This document shows, piece by piece, positions 22,289 through 34,100 of a stretch of 64,000 nucleotides of DNA. The first letter of the stretch is position 1. Every line of letters begins with the position of its first letter. Source of the DNA: Azolla caroliniana (lineage: Eukaryota; Polypodiophyta); assembly GCA_043228905.1 (NCBI GenBank), contig JBHGNT010000008.1, positions 15,934,001 through 15,998,000 of the forward strand, read 5' to 3'. The notes under the pieces were generated by a model. It had not been told where the DNA came from, ran no database searches, and saw nothing but the letters and a program-made list of their open reading frames with translations. Made by a program: the position numbers and the translations under genes.

Positions 22289-24300
22289 TGTAAACGATTA
22301 CTTGCGGATGCGTTAGAAAGCAGAGAAAGCAGAGAAAGCAGAGAAAGTAGAGTACACGGGAGAGACAGAGAGAGAGAAACGTAAAAGCTATATTCAAAAA
22401 CGATATATTCACTCTCTGTATTTACAACTGTGCTCAGTAGCACTATTTATACAAGTCCTCGTGGGACTGACAGAAGTACCGCATACTTCAATGCTCAGAC
22501 GAGCATCTGACACTTACTACGAGACAATAACTGCCTAGTAGTCTAAACTAATACTAGGCCTCCGGTTACCGTCTGGATCCGGCTAACCGGCTCCCTAGCT
22601 CACCGGCTCTGTTTCTCACCAGCTTACCGATCCATCTCACTTGCCGGCTCAGGCTTATCTAGCCGATCCGGCTCCCGTTGAGCTTGCCGCTCAACACTCC
22701 CCCTCAAGCTCAATTTGAGGTTGGATCCTAGTGTCAGCCTCTGTGGCAGTCGGTTCTTCCAACTGACTTCTCTTGGCGTCGTCCGGTCCGGTTCTGTTTG
22801 CCGTGACCCCTCTTGTTCTACGCACCTCGATCTCCTCGGTCGGCTTGCTTGCTCAACAGGCCCAATTCAGCTCCCTTGCTGCTGTGACTTCGGCGCGTTC
22901 CGGTTCGCCGATCCCTTCGTGTTGGCGTCGACTTTCGCTGCCTTCTCGTCCTCTTGGCCTTGAATTGATCCGGTTCTTCTGAATCTGTCTGTTGAACTGA
23001 ATCGACTGTCTTCGATTCGTTCCATCTCTTGTCCGAATCGGTTGCTCCCGATTCGTCTTCTGGTTCCAGGCCCTTGACCACATCGGACCATGTCCGGGTC
23101 TTGGCCTTCTTCCTTCAATCGGCTCTATCCTTCTTGACTCTACCGCCGTCTGTTCTTCCCTCATCGGCGCAATCAGCAGTCTCTTTGCCTTTGCCCGTTC
23201 CGGTGTCTTTGCCCGTTCTCCCCCTCAAGTGTGGCGCGTCGAGATGCTGAACACCAAGCATTTCGGTGAAGTGCTGCAACTTGTTCGATCCAAGAGGTTT
23301 GGTGAAGATGTCGGAAACTTGCCAATCCATGTGAACATACCGAAGTTCGACCTCACCGCTCAGGACACGCTCACGCACGAAGTGATAGTGCACTTCTATG
23401 TGCTTTGTGCGAGCATGGAATACGGGGTTCTTGGCGAGTTGCATGCTGCTTATGTTGTCGTAGTAGACCAGAATCGGGGTCGGTACCTCGATCCGTAGGT
23501 CTTGCAGTAGTCGTCGAAGCCAAATGGCTTCACAGGTGGCAATGGTAGCGCCCCGATACTCAGCCTCAGTGCTCAACAGAGCAACTGTTGGCTGCTTTTT
23601 TCTGCTCCATGCAACAGTTGCGCTCCCAAGGGAAAACATAAAACTGGAAGTGGATCTGCGATCCGACGCATCGCTAGCCCAGTCGGCATCCGTGTAACCG
23701 ACTAGCTCTTCGGTTATACCTCGCCGGTATAACAGTCCCTGGTCCTTCGTGCCGCTTACATATCGCAGTATCCGCTGCGCACACTGAAGGTGCTCCATGG
23801 TCGGCTTCTGCATGAACTGACTTATCATTTCGACTGGATAACTGATGTCGGGTCGCGTGATAGTCAAGTAAATAAGGCTTCCAACAATTTGTCGGAACCG
23901 TTTCTCATTGTAGGCCAGTCCGGAGTTGGGACGAAGTTTCTGGTTCCGGTCCAAGGGTGTGGAGACATGTCGGCATTCTGTCATGCCGAACTTGTACAGC
24001 ATATTCCAGACGTAATGTCATTCTGAGAGCAATATGCCGTCGGGGGTTCGGATCACCTCGATCCCAAGAAAATAATGAAGGTCCCCCAGGTCCTTCATCT
24101 TAAATGCGTCCGATAACTGGGACTTGACGCGGTTGACTTCTGGAAGATCCGGTCCGGTGATGACTAAATCATCAATATACAACAGGATACATACCGAACC
24201 GGCTGAGCCTTGCCGAATGAACAACGAAGAGTCGGACTTGGAGGCCGCAAACCCCATCTTACGCAACTGGTGCATGATCTTCGCATTCCAAGCTCGAGGA
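22289..24300 (-). mobile_element. Copia B1, 3' half, minus strand
   Basis: The 3' LTR is 22,289-22,696 (TGTTGAGCGG on the minus strand to CGTTTACA). A polypurine tract lies at 22,697-22,708. A post-RNase H module, RNase H and part of RT extend to about 24,300, where the element is cut and fused to the truncated 5' LTR of Copia C. Copia B2 (50,798-54,455) is a close relative. Confidence 0.85.
22697..24300 (-). pseudogene. Copia B1 RT/RNase H plus C-terminal module, broken
   Basis: From right to left the minus strand encodes RT (LLYIDDLVITG; the YVDD motif is YIDD), LGDLHYFLGIEVI, a stop between about 24,018 and 24,002, then LYKFGMTECR into RNase H (YTDADWA, STEAEYRGA, YYDNIS, TKHIEVHYHF). The long open part spans 23,115-24,002. 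Beyond FTKPLGSNKLQHF and HLRG it enters a charged, Ser-rich module shared with Copia B2 (WSDVVKGLEPE, TDSDKRWNES). Frameshifts break the module at 22,820-23,160. Confidence 0.8.
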
Positions 24301-24862
24301 GTCGAGGAGTCGAGTTGATGAGGGAATCTGCCGAGGCCGACAGGCCGAGGCCGAAACCGGAATCGTGTAAATAGTCGACTCGGGAGACTATATTTGTAAA
24401 TAGTCTAAGTGTGTGCCCCATGAGGGCTACGTATGTGAATAGCCAGAAAATTTGCGTAAGTATATATGTAACTAGGGCAAACTTTAACTGTGTGTAACAG
24501 AGTACAGAAGTGTTGTGCGCGGCATAGCGTGAGAGTGTGCAGAGAGTGAGTGAGAGAGAGAAGTGTGAGCCGCGCCATAGTTGTGTGTGTAACAGCAGAC
24601 CCAAAGAGCCCTGTGCTGTTGATACACTCGATAGAGTGTTGTATTCCTCTTGGTGTTGTACATCCACTTTGTATAGTGAAGAAATCTGTTCACCCGTGTT
24701 TTTTCCCCGTATTAGGGTTTCCACGTAAATATCTGTGTATTGTTGTTCATCTTGTCTTTCTCGCATTGTGGTGTGATTCGTATTTCAGCGCGTAGTTCAA
24801 TTATTGTGATTAATTCCGCAACGATTTCTCAACAAATTGGTATCAGATCTTGAGGTGCAAGG

Positions 24863-27800
24863 ATGGACAGAGGTGTTAGCGGATTCTCAAGTATAATAGT
24901 TCTAAACTCTCAGAACTATGCAGACTGGAAGATAAAGATGGAAGACCTTCTCATAGTAAAAGACCTGTACAAGCCAGTCGACAGAGCAGAAATACCCAGG
25001 GGGTATTGGAGTCGGATTGGAAGCTTCTGAATAGGAAGGCAGTGGCCAGAATCTGACAATGTGGCGAATGACACGAATGCCCATGAGATGTGGTAGAAGT
25101 TATTGGGTCTGTACGAGAGGAAGAACGCGCTAAACAGAACCTCGCTAAGGAGAAAAATCGTACGGCTGAAATGCAGAGACGGTGAGAGCATCGTCGAACA
25201 CATCAACAAATTCATGGGGTATGTAAATCAACTTGCTGCGACCAAGTTTCCCTAAGATGACGCAATGCAGGCCATCCTGCTGATGTGCACACTATAGGAA
25301 AGCTGGGAGAACCTGGTGGTTACTCTCAGCACCTCCTGTCAGGAATAGAACTTGTCTTTACAGACGGTGAAGACAAGCATCCTAAACGAGGAGGCAAGGT
25401 GGAAAGACAAAGGTGTCCTGTCCCAAACGGAGTCGAATCTGACTCAACATATGGATAAAGGAAGGGACCGACGAAGAAGAAGTCCACAGCGAATGGACAA
25501 ATCCCATGCCAGATCGAAGTCCAAAGGTAAGCCTATGTGCTTTTATTGTGGAAAACCTGGAAACTTCCAGAAGGACTGCCGACACATGAAGAAAGACAAG
25601 AGTGTCGGAAATAATGTTGAACCCCGGAAGATTCTGGATGAAAAGAACACTTTGGCCATTGCTACGAGCAATGAGGAACTTCTGTTCATTTGTGAATAGA
25701 CAAGTGCAAATCTTGCAAGCGAAGAGTGCACTTGGGTGATTGACTCCGGCGCATCCTTTCACATTACTCCGTCAAGAGAGTATTTCGTGACTTACATAGC
25801 CGGGGATCATGGCTATGTAAAGATGGATGATAGTGGAGAGTGCAAGATAACCGGAGTCGGAAGTGTGTGCTTAATGACGTTGATAGGGTGTCGACTAACG
25901 TTGAAGGATGTTCGACACGTCCCCGACATCAGATTGGATCTGATATCTACTGGAAGGCTTGATGACGAAGGCTACAGTGGTAGCTTTCGGAATGGCAAGT
26001 GGAAGTTCTGTCGAGGAAATATCATAGTGGCCCGGGCACAGAAAGAAGGCACATTTTACATGACGCATGCCCGACTGTGCAAATCGGAAGTAAACGTGGC
26101 AGCCGACTCGGTAGGGGAGATATGGCATAAGAGGCTAGGCCACATGAGTGCGAAGGGAATGCACCTGTTAGCAGACCAGAAACTTCTACCAGAAGTCAAG
26201 GGAGTGCACCTGGAGAAGTGTGTCGACTGCTTAGCCGGAAAGTAGAACAGGACGACATTCCATACAAGACCACTGAGGAGAAGAGAAGCTGCACTGGAAC
26301 TAGTGCACACGGATGTGTGCTATGTGGATGCTCCATCGCATCGAGGTGGAGAGTACTTCGTGACATTCATTGACGACCATAGTCGAAAGACATGGGCCTT
26401 CGTATTGAAGACAAAGGATCAAGTACTGTCGGTTTTCAAGGAGTCCCAGGCAAGAGCTGAAAGAGAGTCGGGTCGGAAACTGAAGGTCGTTTGAACTGAC
26501 AATGGTGGCAAGTATAGGGGGTAGTTCAAAGAATACTGCAAGTGCCAAGGTATTCGGATTGAATACACAGTGCCAAAGACCCTAGAGTTGAACGGGCTTG
26601 CAGAGAGTATGAATCGAACGATCATGGAGAGAGTGAGGAGCATGCTCTCTCATGCGAAACTGCCGAAATCCTATTGGGCTGAGGCGATGTACACAACTGT
26701 TTATCTAATCAACAGGTCTCCCTCAGTACCTCTAAAGGGTGATGTACCACAAAGGGTGCGGACAGGGAAGGATGTCTCTTACCAACACCTGAGGGTGTTC
26801 GGATGTTTGGCATATATGCATGTACCAAAGGATCAGAGGTCAAAGATCGACAACAAGTCGAAAGCATGCATATTCATGGGATACTCGGAAGATGAGTTTG
26901 GCTAAAGGTTGTGGAACTTAGTCGACAAGAAGGTAGTGAGAAGTTGGGATGTAGTCTTTCTAGAAGACAAGACAATTGAAGACTAGAAGCAACAGAAGTC
27001 GGAACCGATTCCCGAGTTAACCTCGACTACCATCGACTTAAGGCCAAGTGAGTTGTCACCGGTAGCTGTAAGGAGACAGTTGGCCGACAGAGCCGAATCC
27101 GAGTCGGTCGACTCGGAAAGACCAACAGACTATGAGTCAGAGTCGGCATACCTGCTAAAATCAATTGAGAAATATGAGTTGGAGCTGTCCAAGCTGGAGA
27201 TGCCGATTGATGAGCAGAATCCCGAGCAAAGAGAAGAGTTGGCAGAGATATCTGGAAGAGAGCCAATAGCAAGTGGACGAAGGTACCCACTCAGAGAAAG
27301 GAAGGGACCGATTACATATGCCAGTCAATACATCCTCTTGACTGATGACGGTGAACCGGAGTGCTATGAAGAAGCCATTGCTGACGAGAGTAGAGAAAAA
27401 TGGCTGAATGCGATGCAAGAGGAGATGGGATCCTTGCACGCGAATTACACCTACAACCTAATAGAGCTGCTGAAAGATAAGAAAGCACTCAGGAATAAAT
27501 GAGTCTACAAGGTCAAGACTGGAGAAGTCGACAGCGAGCCCAGGTATAAAGCCCGCATCGTGGTAAAGGGTTTCCAACAGAGGAAGGGCGTTGACTTTGA
27601 CGAAATATTCGCACCAGTCATGAAGATGACATCCATACGAACTATTCTGAGCATAGTGGCCATCATGGATATGGAGATCGAACAGTTGGATGTCAAAACC
27701 ACATTTCTGCACAGGGAGCTAGAAGAAGAAATCTACATGCAGCAACCCGAAGGATTTGAGGAGAAAGGGAAAGAGAATCTGGTGTGTCGACTGAGGAAAA

Positions 27801-28924
27801 GCTTGTATGGATTGAAACAAGATCCACGCCAATGGTACAAGAAATTTGAGTCCTTCATGATGGAACATCGGTTCCAGAAAACATAGGCCGATCACTGTGT
27901 GTTCGTCAAAAGGTACGAGGAAGGAGATTTCTTGATTCTCTTGTTATACGTTGATGATATGTTGATAGTTGGTCAAGATGCAAGGAAGATTGGAAGCTTG
28001 AAGAAAGCTCTGGGCAAATCATTTGCCATGAAAGACCTTGGACCGGAAAAGCAAATCCTAGGAATGCACATAACCCGAGATAGAGTTTGGAAGGTGCTAT
28101 GGTTGTCACAACAGAAGTATGTGATGAAGATCCTAGAGAGGTTCAACATGTCGAATGCAAAGCTGGTCGGCTCCGTGTTGCCGACAAACTGCAGATTAAA
28201 TGTGAAGCAGTGTCCAAAGGGACAGAAGGAGAAGGCCGAGATGAGGAAGGTACCATATGCCTTGGCCGTCGGCAGTCTAATGTATGCTATGGTCTGTACG
28301 AGACCGGACATAGCATTTGCTGTGCAAGCAGTAAGCCGATATATGAATAATCTAGGGAGAGAACATTGGCCAGCAATGAAATGGATACTCAAGCACTTAA
28401 AGGGTACATTGGGGGTGTGCCTAAGGTATGGTGTCGGAAAACATGTGCTGGAAGGTTTTACCGATCCGGACATGTCAGGAGATGTCGACTCGAGCCGATC
28501 CACGTCAGGGCACGTGATGACCTATGCAGGGGGAGCAGTGTCGTGGCAGTCACGACTGCAGATGTCTGTAGCCTTGTCAATTACAGAGGCAGAGTATATG
28601 GCAGCGGTAGAAGCCGGAAAAGAGCTAATCTGGATGAGAAATTTTCTCACCGAACTAGGCATGAAGCAAAAGGGGTTCTTGCTTCATTGTGACAACCAAA
28701 GTGCCATACACCTAGCCAATAATGCAACATACCACTCCCGGACCAAGCACATACAGAGAAGGTATCATTGGTTACGGGAGAGAGTCGAAGAAGGAGAATT
28801 TTCTCTTGAGAAGATCCATACTGATGACAATGGATCTGACATGCTAACGAAGAACCTACCTATGGACAGACTCAGAGTTTGTCGACAAAATACAGGACTG
28901 ACAGATTTCCTCCCACAGGAGTGA
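24863..28924 (+). pseudogene. Copia C gag-pol polyprotein, many stops
   Basis: The full domain order is visible. Gag starts MDRGVSGFSS and ends with zinc knuckle CFYCGKPGNFQKDC (H replaced by N). Protease shows VIDSGASFHIT (25,740). Integrase has HKRLGHMS, CVDCLAGK, TDVCYVD, TDNGG and NGLAESMNR. RT has the active site YVDDMLIVG (27,950) and RNase H has TDPDMSG, TEAEYMAA and HCDNQSA. At least twelve in-frame stops interrupt it, eight of them TAG (for example 25,698, 26,243, 26,522 and 27,884), plus two frameshifts in gag near 25,000-25,070. The element is not autonomous now. Confidence 0.9.
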
Positions 28925-28934
28925 AGGGGGAGTT

Positions 28935-29324
28935 TGTTGGGAATATGTCCCTCCAGTGGGAGGATGATCCGACTGTTCGGAAAGCCGACAATTGAAGAGT
29001 TGGAAAACAGGAGCCGAGTTGATGAGGGACTCGGCCAAGGCTGTCCCTCCAGTGGGAGGAAGATCCGACCATTAGGAAAGTCGACAATCGAGGAGTCGAG
29101 TTGATGAGGGACTCGGCCCAGGCCAATAGGCTGAGGCCGAAACCGGAATCGTGTAAATAACCGACTCGGGAGACTATATTTGTAAATAGTCTAAGTGTGC
29201 GCCCCATGAGGGCTACGTATATAAATAGCCAGAAAAGTTGCGTAAGTATATATGTAACTAGGGCAGACTTTAACTGTGTGTAACAGAGTACAGAAGTGTT
29301 GTGTGCAACATAGCGTGAGAGTGT

Positions 29325-29377
<53 letters not shown>

Positions 29378-29705
29378 TGAGTTGCACCATAGCGTGAGAG
29401 TGTGCAGGGAGTGAGAGAGAAAGAGAGAGAGAAGCGTGAGTTGTGCCATAGCTGTGTGTGTAACAACAGACGCGAAGAGCCCTGTGCGGCTAATACACTC
29501 GACAAAGTGTTGTATTCCTCTCGGTGTTGTACATCCACTTTGTATAGTGAAGAAATCTATTCACCTGTGGTTTTTCCCCGTTTTAGGGTTTCCACGTAAA
29601 TCTCTGTGTATAGTTGTTCCTCTTGTCTTTCTCGCATTGTGGTGTGATTCCTATTTCAGCGCGTAGTTCAATTATTGTGATTAATTCCGCAACGATTTCT
29701 CAACA
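28935..29705 (+). repeat. 3' LTR of Copia C with (GA)n expansion
   Basis: The 771-bp LTR runs from TGTTGGGAAT to TTTCTCAACA. It matches the 5' copy at 24,300-24,834 over its last three quarters, including the TATATATGTAACTAGGGCA block. A (GA)n tract of about 43 bp at 29,329-29,372 is much longer than in the 5' LTR, and the block after it is partly duplicated (GCGTGAGAGTGTG twice). The left end contains an internal repeat (TCCCTCCAGTGGGAGGA at 28,949 and 29,044). Confidence 0.85.
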
Positions 29706-30362
29706 ATGTGAACCGGAAGGCTAGTAGTAGCCTATAGTCCTAGACTGTAGGTAGTCAGAGTCCTCGTAGTTAGTGTCAGCCGCTTATATGAGCATTGAAG
29801 TACATAGTACTTCTATTCGTCCTTTTTTTTCTTTTTTTTTTAGTATCAATTTTATTAGTAGTGGGAAACCTCAAAGTGAGGTGAAAACCCACATAGAATA
29901 AAGAAAAATATACAAGTGTCGATTTGACACTAAAGAGCTTAAAAGCACTCAAAGCAAAAAGGTTGTAAATTTGGAGTGTGATGTCTCTAAGTTGCAGACA
30001 TTCAAATAGAGATTGCCTGAGGGATTGCTTAAAGAATCTAACTTCATGTAGTTGGTTTCGATCAAAGACCTTATTATTGCGGGCTGTCCAAATCGTCCAA
30101 AGTGCCCAAAACCGTGTCCATTGGAGAAAATCAGTCAGTCCTTTTGAGGACTTGTATAAATAGTGTTGTTTAACACGTTGTATGTACAAAGTTTTAGAGT
30201 GTTTTTGTTTTCTAATAGAGTGTATGTTCTGCTCTCTCTCTCTCTCTCTCTCTCCCATGTATGCTAAGTATTCTCAAGTTTCCATTGAACCTGTATTTTA
30301 CTCTCTGTTGCTATTCGGCTAAACCGGCTTTGTCAAAGCTTCCGCACATATTAACTTTCACA
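29706..30362 (+). repeat. Partial Copia B-type LTR (B3), split by a LINE
   Basis: The sequence matches the Copia B LTRs in sense orientation: GAGCATTGAAGTAC, GAGGACTTGTATAAATAGTG with its TATA box, GTATGTACA, a (CT)n tract near 30,233-30,254 and the end CTTCCGCACATATTAACTTTCACA. Its first part is missing where Copia C abuts at 29,705. A 311-bp LINE insertion interrupts it at 29,827-30,137. Confidence 0.75.
29827..30137 (-). mobile_element. 5'-truncated LINE insertion with target duplication
   Basis: A poly-T run at the left end is the poly-A tail of a minus-strand LINE. GTCCTTTT flanks both sides (29,819-29,826 and 30,138-30,145). The minus strand encodes the end of a plant LINE ORF2 (TRFWALWTIWTARNNKVFD, then the VRFFKQSLRQSLFECL block). 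Outside the insertion the LTR sequence continues as in its relatives, which confirms the insertion boundaries. Confidence 0.8.
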
Positions 30363-30759
30363 AGGGTTTCCTAAACCCTAAATTTGGCGACCATAATTAC
30401 TGGAGCAAGCAACGAACAACAGGGGGATGGATGACTAGGCCAATGAACGACCAAGTTGCCGAACGAGCAAGAAGACTAGCTGAGAGACTGGGGAAGCGGG
30501 AGGCTTACCAACAAGTGGCTGAGGAGATTTGGTTGGATCGGTCTTTTTCTAGCATGATTTGGCAGGTCATGGAGGAGTCACTCTGGTTATAGCACAATCC
30601 ATACCTGGATGAAGGAAGCAGTTTGAGCAGTTTGCGGGACGCGAAATCCATCCTAATGACCCTTGCGCCGGGCGAGAGAGATTCAATAACGTTCTTGGCT
30701 ATTCAATCGGATTCGAATGGGGAGCAAAGGGCTCAGTCCAATTATCGGAGCAGTCACGA
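30363..30759 (+). other. Unassigned fragment between LTR B3 and Gypsy F
   Basis: AACCCTAAATTTGGCGACC (30,377-30,395) resembles the end of an LTR plus a Gypsy-type primer site. After it an open stretch from 30,432 reads MTRPMNDQVAERARRLAERLGKR and continues about 55 codons to a TAG, then about 60 more in the same frame. It could be the start of a gag gene of another Gypsy element. I do not recognise the family. Confidence 0.35.
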
Positions 30760-31343
30760 CACCCCAGAAGGCCTGGAAGAAAATCCTAGGTAGCACACAT
30801 TCATTAGGGAGAAAATCGAGGCGTATCCTTGTTTGAAAGGATAGGGAATAAACATCATGTAATAGGTGGTAACGGCCTCTCTCCTTGGGCTATAAAAGAG
30901 AGGGAGAGGTATTGTAGAAAAGGGGGTATCGTGTTTTGTGGAGGACGAAGTGCTGCTGGACTTGAACCGAGCTCTTCTCGTCTGTCTTCTCCATAGTCGT
31001 TCTGTGCAGGTTTTCGGGAGGTTGAGTCTGCTCCGTGGAACGCCAAGTGCTTCCGACAGAGTCTCCATCTCCTGTTGTGTGCGTGTATGTGTGCGTGTAT
31101 GTGTGCAGGCGTCGGAGCCTATCACTCGCCTGCTTGTCGGTTGTAACTCCTTGGTTTGTATGTACCTATACATTTGTTCTGTCTCCATTGTTCAGAGTTA
31201 GTTGCAACTCCTGTGAATCTGTGTGTTTGTGTGCGTGTGAAGTGCACCGGTAGTTTCGTTCCCCTCTTCTCATTCGGTTATTTCTCGGTCCAAGGCCCCT
31301 GTGGTCCCGCCTCATTCTCCACGCACGTGCGTAACAACGTGAC
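30760..31343 (+). repeat. 5' LTR of Gypsy F (left limit uncertain)
   Basis: The right end is set by the primer site TTTGGTGAACCCGACGTG (31,348-31,365), which is shared with Gypsy E2. A TATA box CTATAAAAGAG lies at about 30,888-30,898. The start is a guess because the 3' LTR of F is not in the window. Confidence 0.45.
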
Positions 31344-31388
31344 ATATTTGGTGAACCCGACGTGAACAGGTGGCAGAGGAGTAGAAAG

Positions 31389-31936
31389 ATGAGAGGGTCG
31401 GATCTTGCAGAAGCCGTGGCTTTGGATGTGGATCGGATAGTGAGTGCGCACGAAGGCACATGCGCCCTCGATAGGGCTATTGAAGTAGTCGTCGGCACGA
31501 TAGGCCGGTTCGGTGGGAAGGACGCCACGAGCTACCTGGAGGCTTACCGAGCTGAAATGATGATGAGGGACATCCCGGAGGACAGGCGACTGGCCGGATT
31601 CCCTCGGGTGGCGATGTCGGGCATCCACGCGGAGGTGCTTGAGGTATGAGCTGAGAGTCAGACCTGGGAAGAGTTTGAAGGTCGGTTCCTTGAAAAATAT
31701 GGGCTTGATGATGCGCTTTGGCTATCGAAGCGGGACTTCATGGAATGGGTGGACACCCCCGAAAAGGGGAGAAACGCGTTGGTGCTCCTTCGGGAGTTTG
31801 AAGAACGCTTCGCATGTCTTTCGGTGCTGGACCGGACCGTACTGGACACAAGTCGTGTCCTATTGTTCGTTAGATCAGTGGACGTAAGGGACCGGGAGCA
31901 AGTGGTGTTCCTGCTGGAGACCGATGACGGCCTAAC
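31389..31936 (+). pseudogene. Gypsy F gag, N-terminal part
   Basis: The reading starts MRGSDLAEAV. Blocks shared with Gypsy E2 gag include NxxxTWEEFE, the DxxEWVDTPEKG segment and LLFVRSVDVRDREQV. A frameshift near 31,640 separates the first 86 codons from the rest. The reading runs into the left LTR of G1 at 31,937. Confidence 0.75.
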
Positions 31937-32370
31937 TGTTGTCCGACGGACAAGAGCGCAGGAATAGTGAATAGTATAAGATTGTAACGCATGTAACGGT
32001 TCACGCGGGAAGTGTGAACGGCTAAAAGACCCTGCGTATATAAAGGGCAGAAAACCTCTGATAGAGGTAGCAGGTAATTTTGGAATGTAAAGAAGTGTAT
32101 CGTAATAGAATTCTATCTTCTCTGATATTTGTGTATAGCTACGACTAATCTATTGTGTGTCTGTAACACCTGAGAGTGTAGAAGTAAGCCACGGTGAGTG
32201 TGTAGACACTGTTAAGGAGCTCGGTTGTAGCCATCTCCCTTATACACTGTTAGGGTACGGGGAACATTCCCCTACGTATTACGCATAGACGCTACCGTTC
32301 GTTGTCACACAGTCACTTGAAAGGTCTAGGTCGAAGGACTGACCGTAGAACGTGTTCCTAATCGGTAACA
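31937..32370 (+). repeat. 5' LTR of G1
   Basis: The LTR starts TGTTGTCCGACGG, has a TATA box TATATAAA at about 32,036-32,043 and ends TAATCGGTAACA. It aligns with the 3' LTR throughout with scattered substitutions, and the 3' copy has an extra AGAATAGTAATCG-type stretch near its start. The differences indicate an insertion of some age. Confidence 0.9.
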
Positions 32371-32639
32371 CTTTTGGCACGCTTGGCGATCTGTGTCTTC
32401 TCACGGACGAACAATAACGAATGGATGTTTAGCCGCAGACGCCCCAGAGAATCAACATGACCAGACCGGGCACGCTAGGCAGAGGACCGCGCACGGCAGA
32501 AGCCTCGCCTCAACGACCTCAACACTACTTGTCGTGATCAGAAAGGTGATTTTCTGCTCTCCAAATACCTCGACGATACGCGGGGAGCACACTCACTACA
32601 GAAGCACTATGGTCTTTCTCGACCTGCCGTAGCCCCCAA

Positions 32640-33520
32640 CATGGCCTTTGCCTATCCCCGCTTTAATGGCGAAACCGACGCCGCAACTCATATTCGCATG
32701 TTCCTCAATGTCTGGAATGCAAACCACATGGTGCAAAGCCTTTCTGAGGCGGTAGCGCACTAGTCCAGAATGACGGAGTTCGGGTTAACATTGGATGGGT
32801 GAGCGGCATTTTGGCATTCACAAATGGATTTGCTAGCAATCACGACCTTTGACCAGGTGCAGTCCGCCTTTTTGCGGCTCTTCCATCGGAGGGTTCCACA
32901 ACGCGAAATCCTCGGACAGTTCTACACAATTAAGCAGCTGCCAAAATTTACGGCGGAAACTAGAACGGAGCCCCATGGAGGACGAGGCTCGGGAGACATT
33001 TCTAGCAGCATTACACCGACCCATACGGACAACGCTCAACAACAATAGCGTGAAAGGGGAAACGACAGATATGGTCATTGAACGAGCATTACAGCTCGAG
33101 CTGGAAGACGAAGAGGAAAGGTTTTCCATGTCCTCATTACGACAAGCGTTACCTCAAGATGAGGAACGATAGTTTTGTCTAGCAATCCAGTGCACGATTT
33201 GCTTGAACTCATTCCGCAGTGGAGTGCACCATGCGAATCCACTGCCCAATCTGCCACTCGAAGGCTCACACAATCGAATAGTGTGAATACAATATGCTGA
33301 ACAGAGCCGCTCCCATAGTACGCATCATGGACACAGAGCGTTCCCCACGCCGTACTGAACAAAGGAGGCAAGAAGACCGACCACGGTATGTGGATCACAA
33401 CCCATGTGACGACCTGCACTACCGGAATCGCCGGAATCACAATGATTCCGAGGAAGAAAAGCCAGAGGATGAGGACTACCGTGGTCCCCCGAGTTATGCC
33501 AAAAGGGGGCCGGCGCTATG
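32640..33520 (+). pseudogene. G1 gag, with zinc knuckle
   Basis: The reading starts MAFAYPRFNGETDAATHI and follows the retrotransposon gag pattern of G2 (LTLDG, FLRLFHRRVPQREILGQFY, then MEDEARETFLAALHRP). The zinc knuckle CPICHSKAHTIE(stop)C near 33,247-33,288 has an in-frame TAG at the residue before the last Cys. Stops near 32,761 and 32,800 and frameshifts near 32,960 and 33,170 break it. Confidence 0.75.
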
Positions 33521-34100
33521 AGAATCACCGGCCGACAAACAAACATGGCGGCTTCAATGGTTATCGTGGGAAGCAACGACAATATCGGGACCACCGGCGA
33601 TATGAAGAAAGCTCGGGTGATTAGTGACACCAAGAACCACGCCGGGACCAACAGCAACCACCGCGTACGCTCTGACAAATGAGGCCGGACCGTGAGGATC
33701 AAGTTGCTCCAGGGGATCAGCACACACCACCAGGAGCCGAGAAGGGCGAATCGAGCATCCATTGTTTTGTTTGTCAGCAGCCCGAACATTATGCCACATA
33801 ATACCCAATACGCAAGGGCAAGGGGCCCGCCGTCAATACAATTACGGCGGAAGTGCAGCAAGTCACGACACGCCAACAAACAAAAACGGCTGATTGGGTC
33901 GTGCAAGCTGAGATACGACGACAAGCCCAGGCATGGGTTGAAAAAGCAAACGCGACAAATACAGAGCGCATGCGGAAGGAGTCCGCGAATACAATGGAGC
34001 GAGTGGAGGACGAAGGACCGGCCCCGGACCCCATTCGGCAAGCACTGGCGGGTTGCAAGATAACGTTAACCATGGAGAAGCTGCTGCAACTAGTCCCACA
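33521..34100 (+). pseudogene. G1 gag-protease linker
   Basis: This region encodes a charged, Gln/Arg-rich stretch (QQVTTRQQTKTADWVVQAEI near 33,860) open from 33,853. It joins gag to the protease domain. No domain is recognised. Confidence 0.5.

Larger units (their letters stand above)
24300..29705 (+). mobile_element. Copia element C, near full length, decayed
   Basis: The element has a 5' LTR truncated on its left (24,300-24,834), primer site TTGGTATCAGATC (24,837-24,849), gag-pol (24,863-28,924), a polypurine tract GTGAAGGGGGAG (28,921-28,932) and a 3' LTR (28,935-29,705). About the first 155 bp of the 5' LTR are missing; the junction with Copia B1 shares GAGTCGAG repeats, which suggests a deletion at microhomology. 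It is related to Copia A. Confidence 0.9.

Noticed and set aside
33325-34041. 238-codon minus-strand open frame
   Set aside because: It lies antisense to the gag-protease region of Gypsy G1 and shows no recognisable domain; the sense strand explains the region.
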